Shown: positions 34,367-44,424, numbered from the stretch's first letter. The stretch: 64,000 bases of DNA from Desulfosarcinaceae bacterium (GCA_030066015.1 JASJCL010000038.1:1-64000), one strand, 5' to 3'. A program made the numbers and translations. The notes: generated from the sequence alone by a model not told the origin.

Positions 34367-35498
34367 CCAAATAGCGCTCCAGACGGTTCATCCCCTCCTC
34401 TATGTTGGCCAGGCTGTTGGCATAGGAGAAGCGCAGGTAGCCTTCGCCGCCCGGGCCGAAATCGATCCCGGGGGTTACCCCGACGCAGGCCTCCTCCAAA
34501 ATATCGAAGGCCAGTTTGTAGGAGTCCCCGCTGATGTGGTTGGCATTGGCGAAGACATAGAAGGCGCCTGTGGGTTCCACCGTTATCCCCAGACCCATTC
34601 GGCGCAGGCGGTCGATCATGTAGCGGCGGCGTTTGTCGTATCGGGTGCGCATCGCCACCACGTCGGCTTGGGCGTGTTTGAGGGCCGCGATGCCGGCCTT
34701 CTGAACCATGGCGTTGGCCGAGATGAAGAAGTTCTGCTGGACCTTCTGCATGGGTCGGATAAATTCTTTTGGCGCGATGACGTACCCCAGGCGCATGCCG
34801 GTCATGGCGAATTGCTTGGAGAAACCGTTGAGGACGAAGGCCTTGTCCGTATATTCGAGGATGGAGTGTTCGGCGCCCTCGTCGTAGACCAGGCCATGGT
34901 AAATCTCGTCGGAGACCACGTAGGGCCGCATGTCGGCGATGGCCTGCATGCGCTCCGGGCTGAGCAGGTTGCCCGTGGGGTTGGAGGGCGAGTTGATGAA
35001 GATCGCCATGCTGCGATCGCTGAGCATGGCCTCGATCGCCTCGGGGCGGTACTGGAAGCCGTCCTCCTCCAACACCGGTACGGTGACCGTCTTGCCATCC
35101 ACGAAGTTGATGAAGTTGGGGTAGCAGGCGTAGTGGGGGTCGCTGATGATCACCTCGTCCCCGGGATCCAGAAGGGCGGCGAACGTCATAAAAATGGCCG
35201 GTGAGCTGCCAGAGGTGACGATCACTTGATCCGGATCCACCGTGACCCCGTAGGTGCGGTGGTAGTAGGCCGAAATCTCTTCGCGCAGCGCCAACATCCC
35301 CAGGCTGTGGGTATAGTGGGTAAAGCCGTCGCGCATCGCCTTGCAGGCCGCTTCCGTGACGCAAGGGGGGGTGTCGAAATCCGGTTCACCCACTTCCAGG
35401 TGGATGATGTGCTTGCCTTCACACTCCAGATCGCAGGCCCGTTCGAGGACGTCCATGACGATAAACGAGGTCATTTCGCGGGTGCGTTTTGAGACCAT
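34353..35498 (-). CDS. Class I/II pyridoxal-phosphate aminotransferase
   Basis: A 381-residue fold-type I aminotransferase. Visible are the N-terminal LEVGEPDFDTP, the PLP ring-stacking YACYPNF, NSPSNPTGN, DEIYHGL, the PLP Lys in NGFSKQFAMTGMRLGY (about 235) and RFSYAN. It resembles the aspartate/alanine aminotransferase subgroup Ib; the amino acid specificity cannot be fixed. I chose ATG 35498, behind AGGGGAG, since the 41 residues upstream from the ATG at 35621 are low-complexity and lie outside the fold. It is the upstream gene of a pair with the APH-type kinase. Confidence 0.9.
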   Translation of the reverse strand: MVSKRTREMTSFIVMDVLERACDLECEGKHIIHLEVGEPDFDTPPCVTEAACKAMRDGFTHYTHSLGMLALREEISAYYHRTYGVTVDPDQVIVTSGSSPAIFMTFAALLDPGDEVIISDPHYACYPNFINFVDGKTVTVPVLEEDGFQYRPEAIEAMLSDRSMAIFINSPSNPTGNLLSPERMQAIADMRPYVVSDEIYHGLVYDEGAEHSILEYTDKAFVLNGFSKQFAMTGMRLGYVIAPKEFIRPMQKVQQNFFISANAMVQKAGIAALKHAQADVVAMRTRYDKRRRYMIDRLRRMGLGITVEPTGAFYVFANANHISGDSYKLAFDILEEACVGVTPGIDFGPGGEGYLRFSYANSLANIEEGMNRLERYLGERA

Positions 35499-35634
35499 CG
35501 CGATACTCCCCTGGGGCAACGGCCCGGCCCCATTTGATGATGGTGAAGAGATACCCTGCCGTTGTGTTCTGTCGGCCCTGTCCGCCGGATCGCCAGTCGC
35601 TTCAACACCACAAACGGCCAAGCGGCGTGCGGAT

Positions 35635-36510
35635 CTACACCACTTTGTTCAGCGGGTATTCGATGATCCCCTCCGCTCCGGCGGTGAGCAGATCGGGGAT
35701 CAGGTCGCGCACCACGCTGGTGTTCACCACCGTCTCCACCGAAAGCCACTCCGACTGGTAGAGGTGTGCCACGGTGGGGGCGTTGAGACTGGGCAGGAGG
35801 GCCACGACAGCCTCAAGGCGCTCCTTGGGCACGTTCATCTTCAGACCCACCAATTTTTCCCCCAGCAGGGCGCCTTTGAGCAACAGGGCGATCTGTTCGA
35901 TTTTAGCGCGTTTGGCCGCATCCTGCCAGGCGGTGTGGTTGGCGATGAGCTGGGTGTTGGTCTGCATGAGCTCATGGATGATGCGCAGACCGTGTGCTTT
36001 GATGGTGGAGCCCGTTTCGGTGACCTCGACTACGGCATCGGCCAGGCCTGAGACCACCTTGGCCTCGGTGGCCCCCCAGGAAAATTCGACCTGTACGTTG
36101 ATCTTCCGCTCTGCGAAGTAGCGCTTGGTGAACTGCAACAGCTCGGTGGATATTTTTTTTCCGTCGAGGTCTTCGAGGGTCCTGATCTCGCTGTCGAAGG
36201 GCACCGCCAAGATCCAACGGGCCGGACGTGCGCTGACCTTGGAGTAGACCAGGTCGCTGACCACGTGAATATCGGAGTGATTTTCGGCGATCCAGTCCTT
36301 ACCGGTGAGTCCGGCGTCCAGGGTACCATTTTCCACATAGACCGACATCTCCTGAGCCCGGCAAATGGCGCAGTCGATGCTGGTATCGTTGATCTCTGGA
36401 AAGTAGCTGCGACCATTGACCTCGATATTCCAGCCCGAGCGCTTGAAGAGGGCGATGGTCGCGGACTGCAGGCTGCCCTTGGGGATTCCGATTTTGAGGG
36501 GCGGGTTCAT
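35635..36510 (-). CDS. hisG: HisG, ATP phosphoribosyltransferase (long form)
   Basis: A 291-residue enzyme for the first step of histidine synthesis (ATP + PRPP to phosphoribosyl-ATP). The catalytic PRPP loop region [16 protein letters not shown] (about 165-180) and N-terminal IGIPKGSLQ are typical. The length and a C-terminal ACT-like regulatory domain (about 215-291) identify the long form, which is inhibited by histidine and needs no HisZ. It overlaps the upstream hisI by 4 bases. Only these two his genes are here; the rest of the pathway must be elsewhere. Confidence 0.95.
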   Translation of the reverse strand: MNPPLKIGIPKGSLQSATIALFKRSGWNIEVNGRSYFPEINDTSIDCAICRAQEMSVYVENGTLDAGLTGKDWIAENHSDIHVVSDLVYSKVSARPARWILAVPFDSEIRTLEDLDGKKISTELLQFTKRYFAERKINVQVEFSWGATEAKVVSGLADAVVEVTETGSTIKAHGLRIIHELMQTNTQLIANHTAWQDAAKRAKIEQIALLLKGALLGEKLVGLKMNVPKERLEAVVALLPSLNAPTVAHLYQSEWLSVETVVNTSVVRDLIPDLLTAGAEGIIEYPLNKVV

Positions 36511-36884
36511 GAACGATAGACCTCCTTTGGATCGAAGAGGGGCTCACCCTCCACCGCCAGCGTCTCGCCGGCCACCCGCAGGTGGAAGCAGCTACGGTGG
36601 CCGGTGTGGCAGGCCGCATTGCCCACCTGCTCCACTTTGAGCAAAATGGTGTCTTTGTCGCAGTCGACGCGAATCTCTTTTACTTTCTGGGTGTTGCCCG
36701 AGGTAAGTCCCTTCACCCAAAGGGTTTTACGGCTGCGACTGTAGTAGGTGGCCATGCCGGTCTCGAGCGTTTTTTGCCAGGCCTTGGCGTTCATATACGC
36801 CAGCATGAGCACTTCGCCGCTCTCCCAATCCTGGGCAATGGCGGGCAACAGGCCGCCGGTTTTTTCGAAATCGAGTTCAATCAT
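36507..36884 (-). CDS. hisI: HisI, phosphoribosyl-AMP cyclohydrolase
   Basis: A 125-residue stand-alone cyclohydrolase (third step of histidine synthesis), without a HisE fusion. It shows the metal-binding motif DCDKDT (about 85) and the catalytic [10 protein letters not shown]. An early MLAYMN and [14 protein letters not shown] are characteristic. The stop codon overlaps the hisG start, so hisI and hisG are translationally coupled. A possible promoter (TTGACT at 36956-36951, 17-base spacer, weak -10) lies 45-70 bases upstream. Confidence 0.96.
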   Translation of the reverse strand: MIELDFEKTGGLLPAIAQDWESGEVLMLAYMNAKAWQKTLETGMATYYSRSRKTLWVKGLTSGNTQKVKEIRVDCDKDTILLKVEQVGNAACHTGHRSCFHLRVAGETLAVEGEPLFDPKEVYRS

Positions 36885-37224
36885 GCTGACCTTCGTTCTG
36901 ATCAGTGGTGGTGATTTTCAGAGCTGGGACTTATTGGCAATTTGGAATAAAGTCAATTTGTTTTTGGGTCCCTGCGTCCGCCTTGGCGCTTGCCTGGCGC
37001 CCGCACTTTTGCTAATTGCTCAAGTTTATGCCTAAGTTGAACGATGGCGCACTTTGGGGCATATTTAAGATGAGGTGCCGCCGGCTTCGCCCTCGGGCGT
37101 GGCCCACGGCCCAGACCCCGGCGAGGAAACCAGGGATACGGTTACGCCAATGCGCTGACCCGCCACCCCCACCTGAAGCAACCGCTCCACGCCGACCCGG
37201 TCATCGATTTGAGGAGAACCACAC
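36885..37224. other. Divergent intergenic region between hisI and the PBP1A gene
   Basis: About 340 bases. On the minus strand TTGACT (36956-36951) with TAAGTC (36933-36928) at a 17-base spacing is a modest promoter candidate for hisI. The PBP1A side ends in TTGAGGAGAACC just before the ATG. No RNA element or small gene recognised. Confidence 0.4.
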
Positions 37225-39630
37225 ATGACCAAGGACGATACCACCACCAAAATTCTCCAACGGCGCGCCCGCAAGTCCGGCCGGGGCCCCTGGCGCTGGT
37301 TCAAGTGGCTGGCCGTGCTGGCCTTTCTCTGCCTGCTGCTGGCGGCTGGCGCCGCCATTGGTGGCTATCTTATCTATAGTCGCGATCTTCCCCGGATCAC
37401 CTCCCTGCGGGATTACCACCCGGCCACGGTGACCACCGTTTACGCCGACGACAATACCAAGATCGGCGAGTTTTACAAGGAGCGGCGCATCGTCGTTCCC
37501 CTGGAGAAGATTCCCGAGCAGCTCAAACAAGCCTTCATCGCCGCCGAGGATGCACGCTTCTACAAGCACCGTGGGGTGGATTTGGTCAGCATCGTGCGGG
37601 CCTTCTTCAAGAATCTGGAGGCGGGCACCATCGTCCAAGGGGGCAGCACCATCACGCAACAGGTGACGAAAAGCTTCCTGCTGACCCCTGAACGCAGTTA
37701 CAACCGCAAGATAAAGGAGGCCATTCTGGCCTTCCGCATTGACAAGGTGTTCACCAAGGACGAGATCCTCTACCTCTACCTCAATCAGATCTACCTAGGC
37801 CATGGCGCCTACGGGGTCGAGGCGGCCGCGGAGAACTATTTCGGCAAGCACGTGGAGGACCTCAACCTCGCAGAGTGCGCCATCCTCGCCGGGCTGCCCC
37901 AGGCGCCCAGCCGCTACTCGCCATTCCATTTTCCGGAGCGCGCCAAACAACGCCAAATTTACGTGCTCCGGCGAATGGCGGCCGAGGCGTTCATCAGCGA
38001 GACCGAAGCGGGTGCCGCGATTCAGGTCGATCTGGACATCAAGCCGCGTCGCAACTGGTACATGGAGGCGGTGCCCATCTACACCGAGCACGTCCGCCGC
38101 TACGTGGAGCAGAAGTATGGTGCAGACGCCCTCTACACCGGCGGGCTGCGGATCTACACAGCGGTGAATATCGAAATGCAGAAGGCCGCCCGGCGGCAAA
38201 TTACCGCCGGCCTGCGGGAGCTGGACCGCCGTCAGGGGTATCGTGGGCCGGTCAAACAGCTGGCACCCGCCGAGATCGAAGCCTTCGTGGCTGAACGCTA
38301 CGCTCAGCGCGGGGAGGTCCCCCTCGCCGTGGGCGAACAGGTTCAGGCCGTGGTGGTGGACGTGGACGACGAGAAGGCGGTCGCCACGCTGCGTCTCGCT
38401 GGCGCCACGGGCAATCTGCCCCTGGACGAGGTGCGCTGGGCACGCAAACCCAATCCGAAGCTTGGTCCCTGGCAGGCCAAGGTGAAAAAGCTCTCGGCCG
38501 TGCTGGCGGTGGGCGACGTGGTGACCGTGGGGCTCAAAGCCGCGCCGGAAACGGGCACCGATGGCTGGTCGTTGACCCTCGAGCAGACCCCGGCGGCCGA
38601 AGCGGCCCTGCTCTGTCTGGAGGCCGGCACCGGCCTGGTCAAGGCCATGGTGGGGGGCAAGGATTTCAAGCAGAGTCAGTTCAACCGGGCCACCCAATCG
38701 CGGCGTCAGCCGGGATCGGCCTTCAAGCCCGTCATTTACGCCGCCGCACTGGATAAAGGCTACACCCCGGCCACCGAGATCATCGATTCGCCCATCGTCT
38801 TCAAGGACCAGCAGACCGATTTCACCTGGAAGCCCAAAAACTACGGCAAGAAATTCTATGGACCGACCCTATTGCGTAAAGCCTTGGCCAAATCGCGCAA
38901 TGTGGTCACCATCAAGGTGCTCCAGGATATCGGCATCGACTACGTCATCGACTATGCCCGCAAACTGGGGATCGTCAGTCACCTGAACAACGACCTCTCG
39001 TTGGCCCTGGGCTCCTCCGGGGTCTCCCTACTGGAGGCGGTTCAGGCCTATTCGGTCTTCGCCAATCTGGGATACCGGGTGGAGCCGACCTTTATCACCA
39101 AGATCGAGGACCGCTACGGCAACATCCTCGAGGAGATGAATCCCAAACGGGAGCCGGTGATCGACAAGAGCACGGCTTACGTGATGACCAGTATGATGGA
39201 GGAGGTGGTGCAGACCGGGACGGCCACGCGCATCAAGGCCCTGGGACGACCGTCGGCCGGCAAGACCGGTACCACCAACAATGTCTACGATGCCTGGTAT
39301 GTGGGTTTCACGCCCCGTTATGTCACCGGCGTATGGGTGGGATACGACCAGGAGCAATCCCTGGGTCGCGGCGAGGGCGGCGGCCGGGCGGCCAGCCCCA
39401 TCTGGCTGGGATATATGCAGGAGATCCTCGCAGAGAAGCCGGAACGGGTTTTCCAGGTTCCCGAAGGGGTGGTATTTGCCAAAATCGACGCCCAGACCGG
39501 CCTGCTGCCCATCCCCGAATCCGCTGAAACGCGATTCGAGTGCTTCAAGGAGGGTACCGTCCCCACCGAGTTTACCAAGAAACCGGACGTCATCACCGAG
39601 CCGGGAGAGTTTTTCAAGTCCGATATGTAG
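37225..39630 (+). CDS. Penicillin-binding protein 1A, bifunctional transglycosylase/transpeptidase
   Basis: An 801-residue class A PBP that polymerises and cross-links peptidoglycan in the periplasm. One N-terminal membrane anchor (about 30-52) is followed by the GT51 domain (EDARFYKHRGVD, GGSTITQQ, KIKEAILAFRID, NQIYLGHGAYGVEAAA; about 100-260), an OB-like insert, and the transpeptidase domain with SxxK (GSAFK, about 500), SRN (about 558) and KTG (GKTGTTNN, about 682). The length fits PBP1A (MrcA/PonA). The start has TTGAGGAGAACC. It is transcribed alone, ahead of a sensor kinase gene that begins 132 bases after its stop. Confidence 0.95.
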   Translation: MTKDDTTTKILQRRARKSGRGPWRWFKWLAVLAFLCLLLAAGAAIGGYLIYSRDLPRITSLRDYHPATVTTVYADDNTKIGEFYKERRIVVPLEKIPEQLKQAFIAAEDARFYKHRGVDLVSIVRAFFKNLEAGTIVQGGSTITQQVTKSFLLTPERSYNRKIKEAILAFRIDKVFTKDEILYLYLNQIYLGHGAYGVEAAAENYFGKHVEDLNLAECAILAGLPQAPSRYSPFHFPERAKQRQIYVLRRMAAEAFISETEAGAAIQVDLDIKPRRNWYMEAVPIYTEHVRRYVEQKYGADALYTGGLRIYTAVNIEMQKAARRQITAGLRELDRRQGYRGPVKQLAPAEIEAFVAERYAQRGEVPLAVGEQVQAVVVDVDDEKAVATLRLAGATGNLPLDEVRWARKPNPKLGPWQAKVKKLSAVLAVGDVVTVGLKAAPETGTDGWSLTLEQTPAAEAALLCLEAGTGLVKAMVGGKDFKQSQFNRATQSRRQPGSAFKPVIYAAALDKGYTPATEIIDSPIVFKDQQTDFTWKPKNYGKKFYGPTLLRKALAKSRNVVTIKVLQDIGIDYVIDYARKLGIVSHLNNDLSLALGSSGVSLLEAVQAYSVFANLGYRVEPTFITKIEDRYGNILEEMNPKREPVIDKSTAYVMTSMMEEVVQTGTATRIKALGRPSAGKTGTTNNVYDAWYVGFTPRYVTGVWVGYDQEQSLGRGEGGGRAASPIWLGYMQEILAEKPERVFQVPEGVVFAKIDAQTGLLPIPESAETRFECFKEGTVPTEFTKKPDVITEPGEFFKSDM

Positions 39631-39762
39631 GGCTTTTCTCTGTGTATCGGTCACCCGGCGACGTCCCCCGTAAAGGGGTATCGGAGGTGCGGCGGAGCTG
39701 GAGCCGCCCTTCAGTGGGTCCCGTCACGGGCGGGCTCCGCGCTAAAGTATTCCCATAGTTCT

Positions 39763-42252
39763 ATGAAGCTGCGCGCCATTCTCAGAATCATCTCGGTCAT
39801 CGCCGTGGTGAGCGCCTCCACCGCCGGATACCTGGTCTACGCCAAACTGCGCACCTACGCTTTAGAGGAGGCCCGCTTGGAGGGCCTCCGCCAGGTGGAG
39901 ACGATTGCCAAGAACCTCTCCGCCTACTTGTCTGAGAACCTTCGGCCGGTGCGGGTGCTGGCCGGTATGGAGGCGGTGCAGGCCTACCTGAGCACGCCTT
40001 TGACGGTCAATCTCGATGCCGTCCACAAGGTGCTCGATCATTTTCAGACCACCCTGGCCGTGGACGTCTGTTACCTCATGGACGTCAACGGCATCACCGT
40101 TGCCACCAGCAATCGTGAAGCGACAGACAGCTTCATGGGCAAGGACTTCAGCTTCCGTCCCTACTACCAGAAGGCGATCCAGGGACTGCCGGCCACCTAC
40201 CTGGCGCTGGGCACCACCTCCAATGTCCGCGGGGCCTACTACAGCTACCCGGTCTATCTCGGCAACCTGGACGTTCCATCGGGAATCGTCGTGATCAAGG
40301 CCTCCATCTTCTTCGTTGAGCGGGAGCTGCCGCCGGCCGAAGAGCGCATCGTACTGGTCACCGATCCCAACGGCGTCGTCTTCATCAGCAACCTGGACGA
40401 TTGGCGCTACAAGCTGCTGTGGCGTCAGCCGCCGGCCACCCTTCAGGCCATTGAAAATTCGCGCCAATTCGGCAGCGGCCCCTGGCAGTGGGCCGGCATG
40501 CGGCGCGACGGCCCCGAACGGGCCATCGATCAAAATGGGGACGCTTACCAGCTGCACGAAATCGCCATCGACAACTATCCGGGTTGGAAGGTGGTCCATC
40601 TGCGGCGGGTCGCGGCGATCTCCAAGGCCGTCTCCAGGCCCCTGACCCGCATCCTCGGACCGGTGGTGCTGCTCTTCTGCCTGCTGGTGGGCGGTGGGGT
40701 GTATCTGCTCTATCTCAGGGCCAGCGACGAGATCCTGCAGCGCAAGGAGGCCCAGCGGGCCCTGCGGGCCAGCGAGGAGCGGTATCGCTCGCTGTACGAA
40801 AACACGCCGGCCCTGCTGCACTCCGTCAACCCGGAGTTTCGCCTGGTGAGCGTTTCACGCTTCTGGGCCCAGGCGCTGGGCTACCGCCGGGAGGAGGTGA
40901 TCGGGCGGCCCCTCACCGACTTCATGACCCCGGAGTCCCGCCATCGGGCGGAAAATCAGGTGATGCCCCGCTTCTTCGAGCGGGGCTCGTGTAAGGATGT
41001 CCCCTATCAGCTGGTCAAAAAGGACGGCACGGTAATGGACGTGCTGCTATCGGCCATCAGCGAAGTGGATGACGATGACCGGCCGTTGCGCTCCCTGGCG
41101 GTCTCCATGAACGTGACCCGCCAAAAAAGGGCCGAGGCCGACCTGCGCCAGGCTAAGGAGGAGCTCAGCCGATACTCCCGCGATCTGGAGCGCCAGGTAC
41201 GACATCGCACGCGCGAGATCAGCGGCATTCTGCGCTACACGCCGGCGGTGATCTACATGAAGGACCATGAGGGCCGCTATCGTCTGGTGAACTATCGGTT
41301 TGAGCAGCTTTTCGGGGTGCGCAACGATGCGGTGCGGGGCAGATGCGACCATGAGATTCTGCCGGCCGCCGTGGCCGATCAATTCCAGCGCAACGACCAC
41401 CACGTGCTCACCGCCAAGACACCCTACCAGGTGGAGGAGCACATCCCCCACGCCGACGGTGAACATACCTATCTGAGTGTCAAGTTTCCCATCTACAATC
41501 AGCATGGTGAGGTCAGCGGGCTCTGTGGAATCGCCTCCGACATCACGGTGATGAAGAAAGCCCAAAACCAGCTGCGCCGCCTGTCCGGCAGGATCATGGA
41601 GAGTCAGGAGAAGGAGCGCACCGCCCTGGCCCGTGAGCTTCACGATGAACTCGGCCAAGTGCTGACCGCTCTGCGCATGGATGCCGTCTGGCTCCGTAAA
41701 CGGATCGCCGCCGCGGATCCCGCCGCAGAGGAGCGCACCCGCGGCATGCGGGATTTGATCGACCAGACCATTGAGGAGGTGCGCGGTCTGGCGATCCGAC
41801 TGCGGCCGGGCGTACTGGACCATCTGGGTCTCATGGAGGCGCTGGAGTGGTACACGGCCGACTTTGAACGGCGCACCGGCATCGCCTGCGTCTTCAAACA
41901 CACGCCCGTCGGCCAGCTGCCCGACACCGTGGCCACCGCCGCCTATCGGATCGTTCAGGAGGCCCTTACCAACGTGGCCCGCCACGCGGCCGCCACCACT
42001 GCGGCGGTGCGCCTCGCCGCGGAGGGGGATGCGCTGCTGGTGACCGTGGCCGACAACGGCTGCGGCTTCGTTGCCGATGATTTGGACAAGGTGCCCGGCT
42101 TGGGGGTGGCCGGCATGCGCGAACGCGCGACCCTCATCGGTGCCGATTTGGCCGTGCTGTCGCTGCCGGGTAAGGGAACCCGAGTGGTCTTGACGGTGCC
42201 GTTGACGGATCGCTTCGACGGCGTTTCCCGTGAGCTGGGCTTCGGGATGTGA
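39763..42252 (+). CDS. Membrane sensor histidine kinase, Cache-PAS-PAS-HisKA_3 (NarX/DegS type)
   Basis: An 829-residue kinase. A membrane segment (about 8-28), a periplasmic region of about 270 residues with double-Cache features (VDVCYLMDVNGITVATSN, SFRPYYQKAIQG, LVTDPNGVVFISN), and a second membrane segment (about 300-322) precede two PAS domains (about 340-450 and 485-600). The kinase core is the HisKA_3 type with phospho-His in ARELHDELGQVLTALRMD (about 625), and an ATPase with EALTNVARHA, DNGCGF and GLGVAGMRERA. dCache domains bind small organic acids or amino acids. The regulator gene follows after 169 bases and the TAXI-TRAP genes after that, suggesting it senses the transported substrate (inference). 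Confidence 0.9.
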   Translation: MKLRAILRIISVIAVVSASTAGYLVYAKLRTYALEEARLEGLRQVETIAKNLSAYLSENLRPVRVLAGMEAVQAYLSTPLTVNLDAVHKVLDHFQTTLAVDVCYLMDVNGITVATSNREATDSFMGKDFSFRPYYQKAIQGLPATYLALGTTSNVRGAYYSYPVYLGNLDVPSGIVVIKASIFFVERELPPAEERIVLVTDPNGVVFISNLDDWRYKLLWRQPPATLQAIENSRQFGSGPWQWAGMRRDGPERAIDQNGDAYQLHEIAIDNYPGWKVVHLRRVAAISKAVSRPLTRILGPVVLLFCLLVGGGVYLLYLRASDEILQRKEAQRALRASEERYRSLYENTPALLHSVNPEFRLVSVSRFWAQALGYRREEVIGRPLTDFMTPESRHRAENQVMPRFFERGSCKDVPYQLVKKDGTVMDVLLSAISEVDDDDRPLRSLAVSMNVTRQKRAEADLRQAKEELSRYSRDLERQVRHRTREISGILRYTPAVIYMKDHEGRYRLVNYRFEQLFGVRNDAVRGRCDHEILPAAVADQFQRNDHHVLTAKTPYQVEEHIPHADGEHTYLSVKFPIYNQHGEVSGLCGIASDITVMKKAQNQLRRLSGRIMESQEKERTALARELHDELGQVLTALRMDAVWLRKRIAAADPAAEERTRGMRDLIDQTIEEVRGLAIRLRPGVLDHLGLMEALEWYTADFERRTGIACVFKHTPVGQLPDTVATAAYRIVQEALTNVARHAAATTAAVRLAAEGDALLVTVADNGCGFVADDLDKVPGLGVAGMRERATLIGADLAVLSLPGKGTRVVLTVPLTDRFDGVSRELGFGM

Positions 42253-42421
42253 GCCGCCGCTGTCCGATGGCCCCCGCCCGCACTCGGAGACGGCCCCGTC
42301 GGGGCGGTCGGCTGCCGCTGATCCTGGTTGACGACAGGGTGTGGCTGATACTCATGGATAGCGGCTGTTTCGGGCCATCTGCTCGGCCCCGGTGGGTCGC
42401 ACCTAGCTTGGGGAGGATGTC

Positions 42422-43060
42422 ATGATTCGGGTCTTGTTGGCCGACGACCACAGCATCGTACGCGCCGGGCTGCGACGCATCGTGGAGGAGAGTGAGGACA
42501 TGACGGTGGTGAATGAGGCTGCCGACGGTCGTGAGGCGATCCGTCTGGTGCGGGAAACACCGCCGGATGTGGCCGTGGTCGACATCTCCATGCCCCAGTT
42601 GGACGGCCTGGAGGTGATCAGCCGACTGAAGAGCGAGTTTCCCGATCTGCCCATTATTATTCTCACCATGCACGATGAGGAGCAGTACGTGGTGCGGGCC
42701 ATCGAAGCGGGCGCCATGGGGTATCTGACGAAACAGTCGGCCCCTGAGCAGCTGGTGGTGGCCATTCGCAAGGTGCACGCCGGTGCCCGCTTTCTCAGCG
42801 AAACCGCCTCCGAAACCCTCGCCCTGCGCGTGGCCAAGGGCAAGAAGGGCCGCTCACCGCTGGACAGCCTCTCCACCCGTGAACTCCAAGTGCTCCGCAA
42901 GCTGGCCCTCGGACACACCAACCGCGAGATCGCCTCCGCCTACAACATCAGTATCAAGACCGTGGACACCTACCGCTTCCGGCTACTCAAAAAGCTACAG
43001 CTGCGCAACAACGCCGAGATCTCCCGCTTCGCCATCCAGAATCACCTGGTCGAATCTTGA
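42422..43060 (+). CDS. NarL/LuxR-family response regulator
   Basis: A 212-residue regulator with a receiver (ADDHSIVRAG, phospho-Asp in VVDISMP at about 55, Thr in ILTMHD, Lys in LTKQS) and a C-terminal LuxR helix-turn-helix (LSTRELQVLRKLALGHTNREIAS...SIKTVDTYRFRLLKKL). It starts at 42422 behind GGGGAGGATGTC. It is the cognate partner of the HisKA_3 kinase encoded just upstream. A perfect 19-base palindrome lies 20 bases after its stop and in front of the TAXI gene, so the transporter is the likely target. Confidence 0.95.
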   Translation: MIRVLLADDHSIVRAGLRRIVEESEDMTVVNEAADGREAIRLVRETPPDVAVVDISMPQLDGLEVISRLKSEFPDLPIIILTMHDEEQYVVRAIEAGAMGYLTKQSAPEQLVVAIRKVHAGARFLSETASETLALRVAKGKKGRSPLDSLSTRELQVLRKLALGHTNREIASAYNISIKTVDTYRFRLLKKLQLRNNAEISRFAIQNHLVES

Positions 43061-43079
43061 CGGGTTGACCGCTTCAATT

Positions 43080-43098
43080 TGTAAGAAATTTTCTTACA
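43080..43098. promoter_or_regulatory. Perfect palindrome upstream of the TAXI-TRAP genes
   Basis: TGTAAGAAATTTTCTTACA: 9-bp arms with one central base. It sits 190 bases before the TAXI start, directly after the regulator gene. Dimeric NarL-type regulators bind such sites; it could also be a small hairpin for the regulator transcript, although no T-tract follows. Confidence 0.5.
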
Positions 43099-43288
43099 GC
43101 AGAATCAGAAATGTACGAATTGTTCAGGCGGTTTCGGGCTGATAGGTAGATAATTGCCGATCAAGCCCTGCTGGGGTGCGGCCCAATGCCGCACCGGCAC
43201 CGAGTGAAGCGTTCATCCGGTGTGCCCTGCGGGACCGATGCAACGGCAGGGAGAAGGATTTACACCACTACCTACAGAGGAGGCGAGT

Positions 43289-44266
43289 ATGCGTAACAAG
43301 TACTTCATGACCCTGGTTGGCCTGTTTGCGGTTCTGGCCCTGTGTGTGACCCTCGGCGCCGGCGACGCGACCGCCAAGACGATCTACAAGTTTGGCGGCG
43401 GACCTGCCGGTGGTACCTTTCAGTTCATGGCGGGCGGTATCGCCACCTACCCCGCGGTTAAGGATATCAAGGAGTTCCGCGTATTGGCCGGCGCTTCCGG
43501 CGGCAGCGTGGAAAATCTCCGCAAAACCAACAGCGGTCAGTACGCCATGGGCGTCGTCTACTCCGGTCATGTCTACCTGGGGCGCAACGGCCTCATGAAG
43601 AACGACACCAAAAAATATGAAGACGTTCTGGGGGTGGCCTACTTCTACGGCGCTCCGGCCCAGCTGGTCATTAAAAAAGGCTCCGGCATCAAGAGCGTCA
43701 AGGACCTGGAGGGTAAAAAAGTGGGCGTGGGCAACGCCGGCTCCGGCGCCTTCGCCAACTGCGAGCTCTTTTTCACCCATATGGGAATCTGGGACAAGAT
43801 CGAGCGCAACGCCATGGGGTACAATGACGCCGCGGCCGCCTTCGGCAACAACCAGCTGGATGCCTTCTGGCTGTTCACCGCCTTCCCCTCCGGCGCCGTC
43901 ATCATGGCCGCCCAGCAGAACGACATCGACATGGTCGACCTGGGGGCCGATGCCGAGGCTTCCGGCTTCTTTGACAAGTATCCCTACTTTGCCACCTTGG
44001 CCGTTCCGGCGGGGACCTACAAGGGCGTCGAGCGCGACATCCCCTCGTTTCAGGACTCCGCCCTGTGGGTGGCCAACAGCAAGGTACCGGCCGACGTGGT
44101 CTACACCTTGCTCTCCAAGATCTACACGCCAGAGGGACTGGCCCACATGGTCAACGTGAAGAAGACCGCCAAGGCGATGAGTGTTGAAGACGGCGTCAAA
44201 GGGATCGTGACCCCCCTGCATCCTGGTGCGGAGAAGTTCTGGAAAGAGAAAGGCGTGCTGAAATAA
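43289..44266 (+). CDS. TAXI-family TRAP transporter solute-binding protein
   Basis: A 325-residue periplasmic binding protein. A signal peptide (about 1-29, cleavage near DATA-KTI) precedes the TAXI fold with IYKFGGGPAGGTFQFMAGGIA, ASGGSVENLRKTNSGQY, and GKKVGVGNAGSGAFANCELF. TAXI proteins capture small carboxylates or amino acids (glutamate, 2-oxoglutarate and similar) for a fused TRAP permease, which follows. I chose ATG 43289, behind AGAGGAGGCGAG, since the signal starts there; the frame is open upstream to 43220. A GC-rich hairpin with a T-run lies between it and the permease. Confidence 0.95.
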   Translation: MRNKYFMTLVGLFAVLALCVTLGAGDATAKTIYKFGGGPAGGTFQFMAGGIATYPAVKDIKEFRVLAGASGGSVENLRKTNSGQYAMGVVYSGHVYLGRNGLMKNDTKKYEDVLGVAYFYGAPAQLVIKKGSGIKSVKDLEGKKVGVGNAGSGAFANCELFFTHMGIWDKIERNAMGYNDAAAAFGNNQLDAFWLFTAFPSGAVIMAAQQNDIDMVDLGADAEASGFFDKYPYFATLAVPAGTYKGVERDIPSFQDSALWVANSKVPADVVYTLLSKIYTPEGLAHMVNVKKTAKAMSVEDGVKGIVTPLHPGAEKFWKEKGVLK

Positions 44267-44330
44267 GGCCTGAGCGTGTGTACGGTGCTGGAACATAGAC
44301 CTGAGTTCAGCTATACTGAAGTGTAGTGCG

Positions 44331-44385
44331 GCCGGGGGCGGATGCTGACCAGCACGCCGCCGCCCCCGGCTCTTCGGCTTTTTTC
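44331..44385 (+). terminator. Attenuator-like terminator between TAXI and TRAP permease genes
   Basis: GCCGGGGGCGG (44331-44341) pairs with CCGCCCCCGGC (44360-44370), with an inner GCTG/CAGC stem, followed after a few bases by a run of six T. It probably limits read-through so that more binding protein than permease is made. Confidence 0.7.
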
Positions 44386-44424
44386 TTAACATGCTGCATT
44401 GAATACAGATGAGCGGGTAGAAAC

